Assembly: GCA_040387475.1 (NCBI GenBank)
Contig: JAZKDT010000059.1
Span: 1-64,000, forward strand
Direction of reading: 5' to 3'
Source: UBA4416 sp040387475
GTDB lineage: Bacteria; Bacteroidota; Bacteroidia; B-17B0; Aurantibacillaceae
DNA: 64,000 nt
Below, piece by piece: positions 53,243 to 62,319 of the stretch; the stretch's first letter is position 1, and the number at the start of each line of letters is the position of its first letter. The position numbers were made by a program, and so were the translations under genes. The notes under the pieces were generated by a model. It was not told where the DNA came from. It worked only from the letters and a program-made list of their open reading frames with translations, and did no database searches.

Positions 53243-54674
53243 TTTTTTTTAGTCTTTGTTTTTCTATTTGTTCACCTGGTATCATTTTTAAAAGCGATAT
53301 TGCATTTTTAAAATGTTGCTTGGTAGGAGATAATAACAACTGTTTAGCAGACGCAAAGCCCACATGCTTACGGTATCGCTTGTGAATATAACGTTGCAGC
53401 TGTTTATAAAAATCTTTATGATAGGTGTTTTTAAACATCATGTCTAAATCGTCACTATCTGTCCAATTACTTTTTTCCTTTAATTGTTCTTTTACCTTCT
53501 CATAAAATAATGTGCCGGGTAAAGGGTACGATACCGAAATACCGATATCATCGGGCAAAAGATCTTCAACCATCTTAACGGTTAACTTAATATCATCTAT
53601 GGTTTCGCTCAAATATCCAAGTTGAAGAAATAATGAAACCTGAATATGATGTTTTTGTAAAAGTTTAGTGGCTTCGTAAATCTGCTCCACTTTTGTGCCT
53701 TTATCCATAGCGTCCAATATTTTTTGAGAGCCACTCTCTGCACCCATCCAAACCATCGTACAGCCGCTACTGGCCAAATGTTTCATATTGTCTTCCTCTA
53801 ATAATAAATCGGCCCGGCTTTGTATTTTATAACTAATCTTTACTTTTTCCCTGATTATATAATAATCGAACTCCTTTAACCAGTTTGGCTTCAATCCAAA
53901 AATATCGTCGGCAAACCAAATGTGAGTAAAACCAAATTGCTGTTGCCATTTCTTAATTTCCAAAACTATATTTTCGGGACTATGAGAATTATAACGGTTA
54001 CCATAAATAGGTTTTGCACACCAATTACATTTATAAGGACAGCCGCGAGTGGTTACAAAATTCAAAGAAAAATAACCGTGGTTTTGCATCCACATATTTT
54101 TGTATCCGGATATATCTATCAGGTCCCATGCCGGCGAAGGCAATACATCCAAATCTTTAAGAACGACCCGGGGACTTGTTCTAATTAGCTGTTTATCATT
54201 CAAAAATGCGATCCCTTTTATAGAAGTTGTCGACTGCTCAGCTTTAAATGCATTACATAATTCCAAAACCGTTTGTTCAGCTTCACCAATTACAACTACA
54301 TCTGCACCATGGTTTAAATAATCAATTATATGATCTGTAGCATCCGAACTCGAAACGATGACTTTGCAACCTTTGCTTTTAGCGTACGCCTGCATATCAA
54401 AACACGCTTCCCGCATATTAGTGAGACACATTTTAGTGAGGTAATTAAATCCGTCATCATAACTGATAAAAACATCGGGTTTAAACTCATCAATGGTTGA
54501 ACGAATATCAAAAGCCGAATAACAAAACATCGTGTCAAATAATTTAACGTCGTAACCATTCTCCCGCAAATAAGACATGCCATATAGTGTTCCTAAAGGA
54601 GGATAAGGCATAGCTGTTTTCAACTGCTTAGCATCAAATCTTAAAAAATAACTATGGGTAAATAGAACCTTCAC
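53214..54674 (-). CDS. B12-binding-type radical SAM protein C
   Basis: 486 residues, paralogous to the protein at 51054-52460 over its whole length (MKVLFTHSYFLRFDAKQL start, PLGTLYGMSYLRENG). The Rossmann-like N-terminal domain runs to about 140 and lacks DxHxxG. The radical SAM cluster ligands are Cys212, 216 and 219 in GCPYKCNWC; GAESGSQKILDAMDKG follows. It differs from its paralogue mainly by the absence of the REP-encoded linker insert and a longer C-terminus. It starts 4 bp after the nucleotidyltransferase-like gene and overlaps the methyltransferase by 29 bp. Confidence 0.9.
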   Translation of the reverse strand: MKVLFTHSYFLRFDAKQLKTAMPYPPLGTLYGMSYLRENGYDVKLFDTMFCYSAFDIRSTIDEFKPDVFISYDDGFNYLTKMCLTNMREACFDMQAYAKSKGCKVIVSSSDATDHIIDYLNHGADVVVIGEAEQTVLELCNAFKAEQSTTSIKGIAFLNDKQLIRTSPRVVLKDLDVLPSPAWDLIDISGYKNMWMQNHGYFSLNFVTTRGCPYKCNWCAKPIYGNRYNSHSPENIVLEIKKWQQQFGFTHIWFADDIFGLKPNWLKEFDYYIIREKVKISYKIQSRADLLLEEDNMKHLASSGCTMVWMGAESGSQKILDAMDKGTKVEQIYEATKLLQKHHIQVSLFLQLGYLSETIDDIKLTVKMVEDLLPDDIGISVSYPLPGTLFYEKVKEQLKEKSNWTDSDDLDMMFKNTYHKDFYKQLQRYIHKRYRKHVGFASAKQLLLSPTKQHFKNAISLLKMIPGEQIEKQRLKKIEPIAAASL

Positions 54675-54678
54675 TGAA

Positions 54679-55608
54679 TTATAAGTCTATTTGAAATTGA
54701 TTAGCAAAAGTCACTATTTTCTCCTGCCATAAAGTCAACACTTTGTTTTGATATCCTTTTGAATGGTATTTGCAAACATGCTTTCTCGAACGAAACTGAA
54801 GATCAAAATCTTCACGGCTCAATTCAGGGTGCTTTTTTCGCCAGTGTTTTAATGTCATATAGAGTAATTTATCGTCAACCCAATTTCCAAATTTTCCCAA
54901 AAACAAAAATTCAATCCATTTTTTATACCAGGGCGAAGGCGTTTCAATACAATGGAGTCCGGACGATTCCGACTTATTCAAAAACTTAGTTTTATACCAG
55001 CTATTATCTTTCAATATCCTTTTATAGACGGGATAATTAACTGTTGGTAATAAATAAGCCAGCTCAGTAGCTACGAAATCATTCTTATCAGGAATTAGAA
55101 GATCTTTCTCTGATATAAAATAATTTAAACAGAAATTATCTTTATTTTTTTTTGATAAGGTCTTATAATATAAAATAAATATGGTACGGCATATCCATAA
55201 ACGATTGGCTTTGGTGATAACAAAATAATCTATATCGCTGTATTCATCATAATAGTTTTTCGATAATCCTCCTGAAATACAGATGCCGGAAATAAAAGGA
55301 AAACTCGCTATCCTTTTACTATAACGATACGCTTTAGGCATAGTTTTTATAGCTTCGGCATTTCCTTTTAACCGCCGGGCAATATTAGCAAACGATGCTG
55401 AAGGAAGTAAGTAAAATCCTTGTTCCTCTTTAACGAAACCCTCCTCTATTAAACATTGCATATCTGCCATGAGATCATCTTTACCAACAATTACAGGCAT
55501 ATTCTCAAATACCTCATCAAATTTTAATGGATAATTAAATACATCAAAATATAACAAGGTCTTTAATACGTTTTTCTGATTTAAATTAATAGTAAACGTT
55601 TGAATCAA
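54679..55608 (-). CDS. Nucleotidyltransferase-superfamily protein with winged-helix-like N-terminus
   Basis: 309 residues. Residues 1-75 look like a small helical or winged-helix module (KTLLYFDVFNYPLKFDEVF, CLIEEGFVKEEQGFYLL). From about 105 the pattern SGGLSKNYYDEYSDIDYFVIT gives the GG/S...DxD core of Pol-beta-type nucleotidyltransferases, with both catalytic Asp in SDID. The C-terminal half is basic and aromatic. This superfamily transfers NMP groups to small molecules, sugars or RNA; the acceptor is not known. It is fully inside the radical SAM operon, 22 bp after a methyltransferase and 4 bp before a radical SAM gene. Confidence 0.75.
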   Translation of the reverse strand: MIQTFTINLNQKNVLKTLLYFDVFNYPLKFDEVFENMPVIVGKDDLMADMQCLIEEGFVKEEQGFYLLPSASFANIARRLKGNAEAIKTMPKAYRYSKRIASFPFISGICISGGLSKNYYDEYSDIDYFVITKANRLWICRTIFILYYKTLSKKNKDNFCLNYFISEKDLLIPDKNDFVATELAYLLPTVNYPVYKRILKDNSWYKTKFLNKSESSGLHCIETPSPWYKKWIEFLFLGKFGNWVDDKLLYMTLKHWRKKHPELSREDFDLQFRSRKHVCKYHSKGYQNKVLTLWQEKIVTFANQFQIDL

Positions 55609-55630
55609 ATGGTCATAGTTTTATTACCAT

Positions 55631-56317
55631 CTAAGATACGCTAATCAGCGTGATTTTAAAAATAAAATTGGTTTCCCATTTAATCTTTTTATGCACAAGT
55701 AATTCTAACGAAAACTGATGCAATTTTGCGATATGTTTAATTTCATCAATCTCGCAATTGTCGGCTAAAATCATATAAACACTACTTTCGACATGTATAT
55801 AGTTTTTTAAAGCCGAAAATAACTTAACAAAATATTCACCATTTTTTCCGCAATTCCACGCCAGCTGATCAATACTTTTAACATCCTCAAAAAAATAAGG
55901 AGGGTTAATCACAACAACATCAAATTTAAATACCTGAATAGCATCAAATAAATCACTTTTTAAAACAGATACATTTGTTGTGACTTTTCCAAAGTTTATC
56001 TCAAAGTTCAGTTTGGTGCAATCAATGGCTACTGCATTAATGTCACATGTAGTAACAATTGCTTCTTTTTTATACGCTAATAAACTGATAAGGCCTGATC
56101 CGCAACCAATTTCCAGGAAATGCTTATTAGTTATATCCAGTGTAGAAACAAAATCAAATAAATATGTACTACTGAAGAAGAATTTAGGATGAAAAACCGT
56201 TGGTCTGATGACTAGTTTAAACCCACGTACTGTATCGGTTCTTTCTTTTTTTAAATACCAAAGCACATACGGTTTGACAAAGGTTTGCACGTATATTTTC
56301 TGAAGACGATCCAGCAT
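55631..56317 (-). CDS. HemK-like methyltransferase with NPPY motif
   Basis: 228 residues. Motif I is FLEIGCGSGLISLLA (about 67-81), followed by TTCDINAVAIDCTKLN and the NPPYFF motif near residue 139. NPPY is typical of N-methyltransferases acting on planar amide or amino groups, such as PrmC/HemK or N6-adenine enzymes. The N-terminal segment is short and basic and differs from PrmC, so the target is probably another one. It starts 1 bp after the stop of the preceding radical SAM gene. Confidence 0.85.
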   Translation of the reverse strand: MLDRLQKIYVQTFVKPYVLWYLKKERTDTVRGFKLVIRPTVFHPKFFFSSTYLFDFVSTLDITNKHFLEIGCGSGLISLLAYKKEAIVTTCDINAVAIDCTKLNFEINFGKVTTNVSVLKSDLFDAIQVFKFDVVVINPPYFFEDVKSIDQLAWNCGKNGEYFVKLFSALKNYIHVESSVYMILADNCEIDEIKHIAKLHQFSLELLVHKKIKWETNFIFKITLISVS

Positions 56318-56318
56318 A

Positions 56319-57815
56319 CTAAAATCCTTCAGTTTCAGGTTGCCTGTATTTCCATACCCGTTGCAAGAAACTTATTTCTTTTGGAAAAGTATATAAGCTG
56401 CTTTTGTATCTCCAGCTGCTTAAAGTTTTTAAAATGAGCTTTTTCGACGTGGATAAACGTATATCAGAATTAGAAGGATAATACCCGTTCAATACTGTTT
56501 CAAACTGTTTGATCTTATCGATCATGTATGGCTTTAACCAGGGGGTTAACGGGTTTTTACGAAGATCAAAATTTTCCCACGCAGGACTGATCCAATCTTC
56601 TAAAGTTTCAGGGAATTTAAAGCCGCTATCTAATACCTGTTTATACATATCAGATCCTTCTGTAGGGACCGGACTATAGGTGTAAATTATAATTTCTGTT
56701 TTAGGATTAATAGCTTTTACTTTTTTAATAAAAGTAATATCCTCCTCAATTTGTTTGTTCACCTGTTCTTCTGTATCTCCCGGAATTCCCAGCACAAAAG
56801 AATATTCAGGAATGATGTCGAATTTTTTTAAACGTTCGGCAAATTTTAAAATCTGAGCTCCGGTTTGCGTGCCCCCCTTGTCCATTTTTTTCAAAACTTC
56901 GTCATTACCTGTTTCCGCACCGAAAAAAATCATCTTGCATCCCGATTTTCGAATAGCTGCTAAAGATTCGTCTTTATATTTATCCATGGTGTCGATACGT
57001 GCTTCGCCCCACCAAACCATGTTTTCTTTTTCAATCAACTTAGCAAATTCAACGGTTCGTTTTTCAGAAACAAAAAAATTGTTATCATGAAATTCAATAG
57101 AATCTGCATGATAAGTATCTTTCAGTAGCTTCACATCATCATAGATCCCTTGTGCCGATTTACCTTTCCAGCGGGCGTTATAAATAGGCACAACTGCGCA
57201 AAACGAACAAGTGAATGGGCAACCAAAGCTACTATGATAAGCGATCGTTCTTTTTCCTAAATACGTTTTGGGTAGTACTTTTTGAAGTGAGTAGAAGTTG
57301 TTTAGTTTATTATAAGGCAACGCTGGCAATTTATCCAGATCCAATAATTCTTCTTTAGCTGTTTTTACAATTTGCCCGTCCTTTTTATAGATCAGGTTCT
57401 TGATATTATTAACCGGCAACTTATTTTCTATTGCATTTATCAATTGAGGAAAAGTGTTATCGCCAGGCCCATTTACTATATAATCTACATAACCAGAATT
57501 TAAATTAACTGCATATTGATTAGAAGCAAAGTAACCTCCGAAAATTATTTTGATATGCGGATAATTCTCTCTGATCTTTTTTGTGAAAGGAATGGCCTGC
57601 TTCAATTGCGGGCCAGGCATGACCGTACAAGCAAAATAACTAATCTTACCAGTACATAAATGCCCTTCAATTACAGCCCATGGATCTTTTTCTAAATTCC
57701 CATCTACAATAACCCAATCATAAATTCCATCAATACTAGCCGCTATTTGCAACACACTATTGGGTATGCGCGGATTGTGATTGGTAGCTCGTGGATTAAA
57801 TAAAAGGATCGACAT
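56319..57815 (-). CDS. B12-binding-type radical SAM protein B
   Basis: 498 residues. The N-terminal domain (residues 1-135) has MSILLFNPRATNHNPRIPNS, WVIVDGNLEKDPW and IIFGGYFAS, the Rossmann-like frame of cobalamin domains without DxHxxG. The cluster motif is GCPFTCSFC (Cys199, 203, 206), then FFGAETGNDEVLKKMDKGG. It pairs with the protein at 59735-61150 as a second paralogous type (IVDG and FGG/WGG signatures). The start overlaps the stop of a methyltransferase by 1 bp. The role is unknown. Confidence 0.9.
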   Translation of the reverse strand: MSILLFNPRATNHNPRIPNSVLQIAASIDGIYDWVIVDGNLEKDPWAVIEGHLCTGKISYFACTVMPGPQLKQAIPFTKKIRENYPHIKIIFGGYFASNQYAVNLNSGYVDYIVNGPGDNTFPQLINAIENKLPVNNIKNLIYKKDGQIVKTAKEELLDLDKLPALPYNKLNNFYSLQKVLPKTYLGKRTIAYHSSFGCPFTCSFCAVVPIYNARWKGKSAQGIYDDVKLLKDTYHADSIEFHDNNFFVSEKRTVEFAKLIEKENMVWWGEARIDTMDKYKDESLAAIRKSGCKMIFFGAETGNDEVLKKMDKGGTQTGAQILKFAERLKKFDIIPEYSFVLGIPGDTEEQVNKQIEEDITFIKKVKAINPKTEIIIYTYSPVPTEGSDMYKQVLDSGFKFPETLEDWISPAWENFDLRKNPLTPWLKPYMIDKIKQFETVLNGYYPSNSDIRLSTSKKLILKTLSSWRYKSSLYTFPKEISFLQRVWKYRQPETEGF

Positions 57816-58642
57816 TATGAATTGATAAAATATAAAATTCCGCTTTTTTCTTTTTTCAGGAACTTTTTTATTAGACCCGGAACAGAAAATTTATAGGATA
57901 TGAATTTAAAGCTATTTTTTGAAAATTGATCGAGGTCTTCATAACTAAAATACCCTTTAGAAGGATAAAAACGAATGTTAAACTCATAACGTTCTTTAAA
58001 ATAGGCATTTGTGGTCGTAATCTCTGACTCTTTAACAGCTACACTTTTATAAAATGTATTTCCCAGAATTAAAAGAATTCCATTCTTTTTAAGCAACCTT
58101 TTATATTTCTCAATTAATTGCACCGGATCTGTATAAAACTGCAGGCAATGGTTAAAAACGATCATGTCAAACTGTGTTGCATACATCTCTGTTTGTAACA
58201 CATCGGTCTGAATAGATAGCCAGTTTGCTGATGAGAAATGCTTTTTTGATCCCAATCCATTATACTCATCATCAAAAATATCTGCAGTTATAACTATTGC
58301 GTTAGTTTTAGATAAATAATTTGTTAACCATCCGTTCCAACCCCCAATTTCAAGTACATGAGTTTTGGAATTTAAATACTTAGAAAAATATTCTTTTAAT
58401 GTTATAAGATCCTGTTTCCTGGTAAAGGTCTCAGATGCTAATTCGTTAATATCAACTTCAGGAAAGTTCTCATACAAATGAAAAGGCAAACGATAATTGT
58501 TTTCCTTTATTTGAATTTCCGTAAAACGATCCAGAAAAGATCGCAATTGCTTATTAAATTCAGCAGAAGTAATTGTATGAATACCATCATGAGATTCTAG
58601 TTCGTGATCTTCAGGTACTTTTATAAATTCACGAATATTCAT
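57815..58642 (-). CDS. Class I SAM-dependent methyltransferase
   Basis: 275 residues. Motif I is VLEIGGWNGWLTNYL (about 117-131), with ITADIFDDEYNGLG after it and MIVFNHCLQFYTDP as motif IV. The first 110 residues are helical and may bind substrate. It lies between the SPASM radical SAM gene (3-bp gap) and a B12-type radical SAM gene (1-bp overlap). Most likely it methylates an intermediate of the same pathway. The substrate is not known. Confidence 0.86.
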   Translation of the reverse strand: MNIREFIKVPEDHELESHDGIHTITSAEFNKQLRSFLDRFTEIQIKENNYRLPFHLYENFPEVDINELASETFTRKQDLITLKEYFSKYLNSKTHVLEIGGWNGWLTNYLSKTNAIVITADIFDDEYNGLGSKKHFSSANWLSIQTDVLQTEMYATQFDMIVFNHCLQFYTDPVQLIEKYKRLLKKNGILLILGNTFYKSVAVKESEITTTNAYFKERYEFNIRFYPSKGYFSYEDLDQFSKNSFKFISYKFSVPGLIKKFLKKEKSGILYFINS

Positions 58643-58645
58643 GGC

Positions 58646-59728
58646 CTAATTTGAAAACGCGCTGCAACATCTGCTGCAGGCTGGCAATAAGCCTCCTTCA
58701 TTCGCAACTGTTTTCCTGAATTTGGCAATAATCTTGCTGTTCCATATCTCTTTTAAATTTTCCTGATATAAGTTACCAATAGTTAAATTATAGCAGCGGC
58801 CATGGGCGGGAATAACATCCCCATTAGATTTTATCATTACCGCCGTGAAAATATCGTAACATTTTTTGCCATATAATTTTTCAGGTTCATGGTAAAAAGA
58901 ATACATTGTCTGACGATCGCTTATTTCTGGCGAAAAAGAAACTCTGAATGGATAGGTTGTTTTTTTTATTTCTTCAATTTCAGAAAAAAGAGTTTTCAGG
59001 TCATACTGATTCAGATCAATATCCTTCATATTAGAAGCGGTTGCAAAATATTCTTTTCCAAAACGAATATTATGGTCATCTGCAACTCCATCGGGCGTGT
59101 AGTTTGTATGCATAAAGCCAATTTGCTCAAATGGATAATCTCTAAAATGGTCTAGAAATTCTTTTAATCGTCCTATATTCCATTGTGTAATCACGCAAAA
59201 CAAAGAGATCTTCGGGCGTTTTGGTTGTGAAAATAAATAATCAATTCCTTCTACTGCTTTTTCAAACGACTTACTATAGCCTCTGATTTCATTATGTATA
59301 TCAGCGGGTCCGTCCAAAGAAACGTATAATTCGTTAAGACCTCCATCAATTAATTTGTCTGCCCATTTCTTTAAGGAAAGCGCATTGGTTGTGATACTGG
59401 TAAACAGTTTTTTCTGTGATGCGTATTTTAACGATTCGTATAAATGACTATAAACCAAAGGTTCCGTAAATGCATAGCCTAATTTCGTATTTGGATAATA
59501 CATCGCAGCCTGATCTGCTATTTTTCTAAATAGCTCCATTGGCATGTGCAAAGGAGTTGTGCCCACTAAATTTTGATAAAAATTACTGTCGCTGTAATCA
59601 ACACCTACGTCACACATTTTGCAATGCAGGTTGCAGGTATTATTAACGCCTAATACTAACCAATCTGGCCCATAAAATAATTTTTGTGGAATATGTTTTT
59701 GATTGAGATATTTAAGCTTATCGATCAT
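58646..59728 (-). CDS. Radical SAM/SPASM domain protein
   Basis: 360 residues, no cobalamin domain. The cluster motif is TCNLHCKMC (Cys32, 36, 39) close to the N-terminus, followed by a TIM-barrel-like core (GLNELYVSLDGP). The C-terminal SPASM-type segment has CYDIFTAVM, GRCYNLTIGN, NLKEIWNS and CSRCC, which can hold an auxiliary 4Fe-4S cluster. SPASM enzymes often modify peptides or mature sugar intermediates. No small precursor-peptide gene was found nearby, so a RiPP role is not supported. It is the second gene of the operon. Confidence 0.9.
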   Translation of the reverse strand: MIDKLKYLNQKHIPQKLFYGPDWLVLGVNNTCNLHCKMCDVGVDYSDSNFYQNLVGTTPLHMPMELFRKIADQAAMYYPNTKLGYAFTEPLVYSHLYESLKYASQKKLFTSITTNALSLKKWADKLIDGGLNELYVSLDGPADIHNEIRGYSKSFEKAVEGIDYLFSQPKRPKISLFCVITQWNIGRLKEFLDHFRDYPFEQIGFMHTNYTPDGVADDHNIRFGKEYFATASNMKDIDLNQYDLKTLFSEIEEIKKTTYPFRVSFSPEISDRQTMYSFYHEPEKLYGKKCYDIFTAVMIKSNGDVIPAHGRCYNLTIGNLYQENLKEIWNSKIIAKFRKTVANEGGLLPACSRCCSAFSN

Positions 59729-59734
59729 TTTAGG

Positions 59735-61150
59735 TTACGACATTTTTTGAACAGGCTTTAACCATTCTTTTAATTTACGTTCGATCGGAAAATAATAAAC
59801 TTTGTTTTCGATACGCCATTTGGCAAATTCCTGAAAAAGAAATTTAGCAGGTGTTCGATCATTATAAGCCATGTTTTGATAAAACTTAAAATTCTCGATC
59901 TCACGGATTTTTTCTTCACTGATCCATTCACTTTTTTTGGTGCCTACATAATCAAAGTTACTCCATTCTTCAAGTGTTGAATTAAACTGATACCCTTTAG
60001 CCAGCAACTCATCTGCAATTTTATTTCCAGGGTAAGGCTTATAGTAAAAAATGCTCATGTTAAATCTGCTACTCATCTTTCGAAGTTCTTTTACCATACG
60101 CAAAGTTTCTGAAATGCTTTCATCTGTTTCTCCCGGAAAGCCAACGATGATACTGAAATTAATCGCGATATCATATTTTATACACTGTTTCGCTGCTTCA
60201 TAAATATGTTCCAGCTTAATATCTTTCTGCATCCAGTCCAACATCTCCTGGGTACCTGCTTCCATGCCTATCATTACCCGTTCAAGTCCGGATTCCTTGC
60301 ATAATTTCCAAACCTCATCATCCAACCGAACTCCCTGATCAGCCCGCATGGTGCCAAACCAGCTCACCGGTAGTTTACGCTTAATGAACTCCTCTGCGAC
60401 AGCCTTTACACGTTTACTGTTCGTAAAAAATGTTTCGTCCTGTAAATGGATATGCTCGAATTTATATTTTTGCCATAGCGATTCAATCTCCTCGCCTATT
60501 CTTTCAGGGCTATAGCCATACCAACCGCGTTTATACATAAATGGATCGGCACAAAAGGAACAACGGAACCGGCAACCCTGTGATGAGATATAATCCAATT
60601 GTTTTCTGCCGCTTAAATTCATGTAACTGTTAACGTCGATCAAATCATAATTAAAAGGTGCAAAATTATTAATATCTTCCATCACCCGCTCGCCGTTCTC
60701 AGCATAAGCACCGTTTACTTTATAACAAATGCCTTTTACTCCCTCTAATGACGTCTTTGCAACAATTCGCTCGAGCAGTTCTTTAAACGTATTCTCTCCC
60801 TGACCTTTTACCACCACATCCACGCTTGACTCATCGAGTGTTTGTTTTGGGAATAATGAAGCATGCCAGCCACCCCAAACTACAGGCATGTTAGGGAATT
60901 TTTCTTTTACCGCCCTTGAGACTTTAACTGCATCTTTTATCGGACTTCCGGTTAAAACAGTAGTTGCAAAACACACACCATTATTCTGAAGAGCTTTATT
61001 AATTTTGATCATGGGATCAGATTCCAACCTACCATCTACGATCACTACATTGTATTTATCAGCATCCAAAACCGAACCAATAGCCAATAAAGCTAATGGC
61101 ATAGTGTAAAAAACAGCTTCGGGATTATATAGTACAACAGTATATTTCAC
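59735..61150 (-). CDS. B12-binding-type radical SAM protein A
   Basis: 471 residues. N-terminal cobalamin-type domain (YTVVLYNPEAVFYTMPLALL, VVIVDGRLESDP, VVWGGWHAS) without DxHxxG, and the cluster motif GCRFRCSFC (Cys193, 197, 200), then IGMEAGTQEMLDWMQKD. It resembles the protein at 56319-57815. It is the first gene of the operon; the 92-bp region before it is shared with the divergent glycosyltransferase gene and must hold both promoters. Function unknown beyond family. Confidence 0.9.
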   Translation of the reverse strand: MKYTVVLYNPEAVFYTMPLALLAIGSVLDADKYNVVIVDGRLESDPMIKINKALQNNGVCFATTVLTGSPIKDAVKVSRAVKEKFPNMPVVWGGWHASLFPKQTLDESSVDVVVKGQGENTFKELLERIVAKTSLEGVKGICYKVNGAYAENGERVMEDINNFAPFNYDLIDVNSYMNLSGRKQLDYISSQGCRFRCSFCADPFMYKRGWYGYSPERIGEEIESLWQKYKFEHIHLQDETFFTNSKRVKAVAEEFIKRKLPVSWFGTMRADQGVRLDDEVWKLCKESGLERVMIGMEAGTQEMLDWMQKDIKLEHIYEAAKQCIKYDIAINFSIIVGFPGETDESISETLRMVKELRKMSSRFNMSIFYYKPYPGNKIADELLAKGYQFNSTLEEWSNFDYVGTKKSEWISEEKIREIENFKFYQNMAYNDRTPAKFLFQEFAKWRIENKVYYFPIERKLKEWLKPVQKMS

Positions 61151-61242
61151 TGGAAGAATAAATTGTGTACTAAAGTTAATTAAAATTATTACACTAAATG
61201 TGCGTTGGTTGATTAATTCCCGTAATTTTAATTCAGAAACAA

Positions 61243-62319
61243 ATGTGTAAAACGATATTATATATTCATTTCCATCCTTCGCATTATAGCGACAAATTGG
61301 ATTTTATAAAAGAGCAGTTATCTTCCTTATCTTATAAAACCGAATTAGGAAAAACGTGTGCCGTACATTATTTGTTAAATAATAACCTGGAGTTCAATGA
61401 ACAGTATGAATCTATTCAATTAATTTCTAGGAAATTAAGCCGGTGGGCCTTTTTAATATTAGCTGTTCAGTATATTAAAACCAATAAGTGCAAATATGTT
61501 ATTATTCATGGTCTGGACTACTTTTTAGAGGCGGTTTTTATAAAATGGTTTTCGGGATCTAAAGTAATCATACAACATCATGCCGAGAAAACCTATTTAA
61601 GAAAAAAAGCCCGGTTAATGCCATGGGCAGATAAGTGGATCGACGCTTATTTTTTCAATGGTAAAAACGTAGCACTCCCTTTTATTCAAAAAAAATGCAT
61701 TGCTTCTATTAGCAAAGTTTATGAGGTAGTGGAAGGCAGTTCAAACTTTAAGCTTCAATCAGCTAAAAAAACCGGATCTTTTAAGCAGTTGGTTTTTATA
61801 GGACGTTTAAATCCAAATAAAAATCTGATGACTTTATTAAAAGCCATTCTTATTTTAAAAACAATGCGTTCCGATTTTCATTTATCCGTTTACTATACCA
61901 GCACCGAATTAGAAAAGGAACTTAAAATATACTGCAAGCAAAATGGCATTACAGATACTATTACATTTAAAGGTTCTGTTCCTAAAAGCGAAATAGAAAG
62001 TGCTTTAAACCGATCTGACATTTTTGTTTCCTGCAGTTTGTATGAAGGAAGCGGGTATTCGTTGATAGAAGCGTTAGCGTGCGGTACTTTCCCTGTGGTA
62101 TCACACATTCCTGCTTTTGATTTTATACTGGAAAATCTGATTGATAAAGAACAATTTGAACCTATAAGTGAAACAGAATTGGCGCATAAACTAAATAAAG
62201 CGCTAAATGGATCATTCACAAATCAGAGAAAAGAAACAATTCGAAAACATTTTGATAATAAATGCAGCGACCAGGCAATTGTTTTACAAATAGAAAATGC
62301 TTTAACGCAATTAGTTTAG
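61243..62319 (+). CDS. GT4-type glycosyltransferase
   Basis: 358 residues, GT-B fold. The C-terminal half has LVFIGRLNPNKNLMTLLKA, TFKGSVPKSEIESALNRSD and the nucleotide-sugar motif SLYEGSGYSLIEALACG (E-x7-E). The N-terminal half includes KVIIQHHAEKTYL. It transfers a sugar to an unknown acceptor. The gene is divergent from the radical SAM operon, sharing a 92-bp control region, which suggests but does not prove a linked role. Its 3' end overlaps the next, convergent, glycosyltransferase gene by 9 bp. Confidence 0.9.
   Translation: MCKTILYIHFHPSHYSDKLDFIKEQLSSLSYKTELGKTCAVHYLLNNNLEFNEQYESIQLISRKLSRWAFLILAVQYIKTNKCKYVIIHGLDYFLEAVFIKWFSGSKVIIQHHAEKTYLRKKARLMPWADKWIDAYFFNGKNVALPFIQKKCIASISKVYEVVEGSSNFKLQSAKKTGSFKQLVFIGRLNPNKNLMTLLKAILILKTMRSDFHLSVYYTSTELEKELKIYCKQNGITDTITFKGSVPKSEIESALNRSDIFVSCSLYEGSGYSLIEALACGTFPVVSHIPAFDFILENLIDKEQFEPISETELAHKLNKALNGSFTNQRKETIRKHFDNKCSDQAIVLQIENALTQLV

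Noticed and set aside
51054..61150. RiPP (modified peptide) cluster reading of the radical SAM operon
   Set aside because: No short precursor-peptide frame, leader-peptide-binding RRE protein or dedicated peptidase is visible; gaps between the genes are too small to hide one.
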